Assembly: GCF_025548535.1 (NCBI RefSeq)
Contig: NZ_JAJLQW010000009.1
Span: 1 to 64,000, forward strand
DNA: 64,000 bases
From: Undibacterium sp. Jales W-56
Lineage (GTDB): Bacteria; Pseudomonadota; Gammaproteobacteria; Burkholderiales; Burkholderiaceae_D
Reading direction: 5' to 3'
Position numbers and translations under genes: made by a program. The notes under the pieces are model-generated. The model was not told the DNA's origin. It saw only the letters and a list, made by a program, of their open reading frames with translations, and did not search any database. Below, one piece after another: positions 62,971 through 64,000 of the stretch; position 1 is the first letter of the stretch, and every line of letters begins with the position of its first letter.

Positions 62971-64000
62971 GTTGATGCGGTGAATTGCAAGCGGTACAGA
63001 TTGGCGTACACACCGTCTTTCGCCAATAACTCGGCATGTGTGCCGATCTCACCGAGCATGCCATCCACCAGCACGGCAATGCGGCTGGCGCGTTCTATGG
63101 TCGATAAGCGATGCGCAATCACCAGCGTGGTTCGGCCTTGCATTAATTCATCGAGAGCCGATTGCACCGCACGCTCCGATTCCGAATCCAGCGCCGACGT
63201 TGCTTCATCGAGTATCAGGATCGGGGCATCTTTATAAATCGCCCTGGCAATCGCCAGACGCTGGCGCTGTCCGCCGGACAAGCGGCTGCCGTTATCGCCG
63301 ATCATGGTGCTCAAGCCTTCCGGCAGTTCTCGTACCACGTCTTCCAGATGCGCTGCAGTCACTGCGGCGGCGATACGGGCAGCATCGGGCTGCGGATCGC
63401 CATACGCAATATTCGCCGCCACCGTATCATCGAACAGCACGACGCTCTGGCTGACCATGGCGATCTGTGCACGCAAGCTCGCCAGAGAAATCTGATTCAA
63501 AGGCATGCCATCCAATAGAATCTCACCGGCACTGGCCTGATAAAAACGCGGCACCAGATTTACCAGCGAGGTCTTGCCGCCACCCGACATACCGACCAGC
63601 GCCAGCGTCTCGCCGGGCTGGATGCTGAGGTTGATCTGCTGCAGGGCGACTTGCTCTTGCCCCGGATAACTAAAACTGGCGTTGATAAATTCCAGCTTGC
63701 CTTGCGCTCTGGCGGACAAGGGATTGCCGCTATCGTGCTCAGGCTCGGCATCGATCATGGAAAACACCGACTCTGCGGCCGCCATGCCGCGTTGCATGGG
63801 GCCGTTCAGATCGGCGAGACGCTTCAAGGGTGCCAACAACAGCATCATCGCCATAATAAATTCGACGAAATTGCCTACCGAAGTCTTATTCTGAATCACC
63901 GCCAGCATCACCACGATCGATACCGCACAGGCCGCCAATATTTGCGTGACCGGGGTGGTGGTCGCCACGGCGACTGTGGTCTTCATGGCATAGCCGCGCA
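62967..64000 (-). CDS. msbA: Lipid A export ABC transporter MsbA, truncated at the window edge
   Basis: The C-terminal ~344 codons of an ABC half-transporter; the reading frame stays open through the last base of the window, so the N-terminal transmembrane helices lie outside. What is visible: the last membrane helices ('FIMAMMLLLAPLKRLADLNGPMQRG' landmark), then the ATPase with Walker A 'VGMSGGGKTSL', Q-loop 'AMVSQSVVLFDD', signature 'RLSGGQRQRLAIARAI' and Walker B 'PILILDEATSALDSESE'. Flips lipid A-core across the inner membrane. It is transcribed before waaF and is coupled to it. Confidence 0.93.
   Translation of the reverse strand, partial: RGYAMKTTVAVATTTPVTQILAACAVSIVVMLAVIQNKTSVGNFVEFIMAMMLLLAPLKRLADLNGPMQRGMAAAESVFSMIDAEPEHDSGNPLSARAQGKLEFINASFSYPGQEQVALQQINLSIQPGETLALVGMSGGGKTSLVNLVPRFYQASAGEILLDGMPLNQISLASLRAQIAMVSQSVVLFDDTVAANIAYGDPQPDAARIAAAVTAAHLEDVVRELPEGLSTMIGDNGSRLSGGQRQRLAIARAIYKDAPILILDEATSALDSESERAVQSALDELMQGRTTLVIAHRLSTIERASRIAVLVDGMLGEIGTHAELLAKDGVYANLYRLQFTAST

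Noticed and set aside
1-64000. tRNA, rRNA, CRISPR arrays or prophage
   Set aside because: No cloverleaf, rRNA core words, regularly spaced direct repeats or phage structural genes were seen by reading; a tRNAscan or Infernal run would settle small RNAs.

Overview
The window reads as a chromosomal segment of a Gram-negative betaproteobacterium of the order Burkholderiales, most like the Oxalobacteraceae. The basis is gene content and order: zwf-pgl-hexR divergent from edd-eda-pgi-ppc, yebC-purD-hemF-nadD-rsfS-rlmH-maf-rng, waaF-msbA, and an OmpW porin. Base composition is moderate and many intergenic stretches are AT-rich, so a lower-GC member such as Undibacterium is possible. That genus guess is inference. 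I saw no rRNA, tRNA, CRISPR array, prophage or intact insertion sequence. Nearly all of the DNA is ordinary chromosome, with one MITE-like element and one freshly broken gene.

Region by region. 0.1-4.3 kb: a membrane sensor kinase with four PAS domains, divergent from a lone receiver protein. 4.3-8.3 kb: a maleylacetoacetate/maleylpyruvate isomerase and fumarylacetoacetase-family pair, then a large DUF349 protein. 8.5-11.7 kb: an MTA/SAH deaminase and an M14-type exopeptidase gene interrupted by one in-frame TAG. 11.7-15.4 kb: two small membrane-protein genes with matching palindromic operators, then a signalling operon (orphan HD-GYP-type N-terminal module, HDOD protein, cNMP-binding diguanylate cyclase). 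15.4-22.0 kb: OmpW, an SGNH lipoprotein and an RND efflux pump pair. 22.4-25.1 kb: a bufferin (gig/hvf) locus: DUF2282 precursor, DUF692 maturase, DUF2063 partner, and a DoxX gene separated from them by the MITE-like element. 25.5-27.2 kb: S4 RNA-binding protein, hemerythrin, YjfB, MobB.

27.3-41.0 kb is a central-carbon block. edd-eda-pgi-ppc on the minus strand and zwf-pgl-hexR on the plus strand are divergent, and each side has a HexR-like palindrome over its apparent -35 box. fbp follows after DedA-rhodanese and ribA. Together these encode glucose-6-phosphate entry into the Entner-Doudoroff route, gluconeogenic return and anaplerosis, with the local repressor HexR likely sensing KDPG.

41-53.4 kb: pepN, a DUF4136 lipoprotein, DUF1631, a 48-residue membrane peptide, quinone oxidoreductase, an EamA exporter, the glutathione-dependent formaldehyde pair frmA-fghA, and a HerA-like ATPase. 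53.5-60.8 kb: a housekeeping run on the plus strand for translation quality, purines, heme, NAD, ribosome silencing, 23S methylation and RNA processing. 60.8-64 kb: a membrane acyltransferase, then waaF and the start-truncated msbA for LPS assembly; msbA runs off the right edge.

The points most worth a second look are the bufferin locus with its inserted element and ECF-like promoter, the repeated AATATACT-N6/7-AGTATATT operators tying together three unrelated promoters, the HexR operator pair, and the nonsense-broken M14 peptidase.
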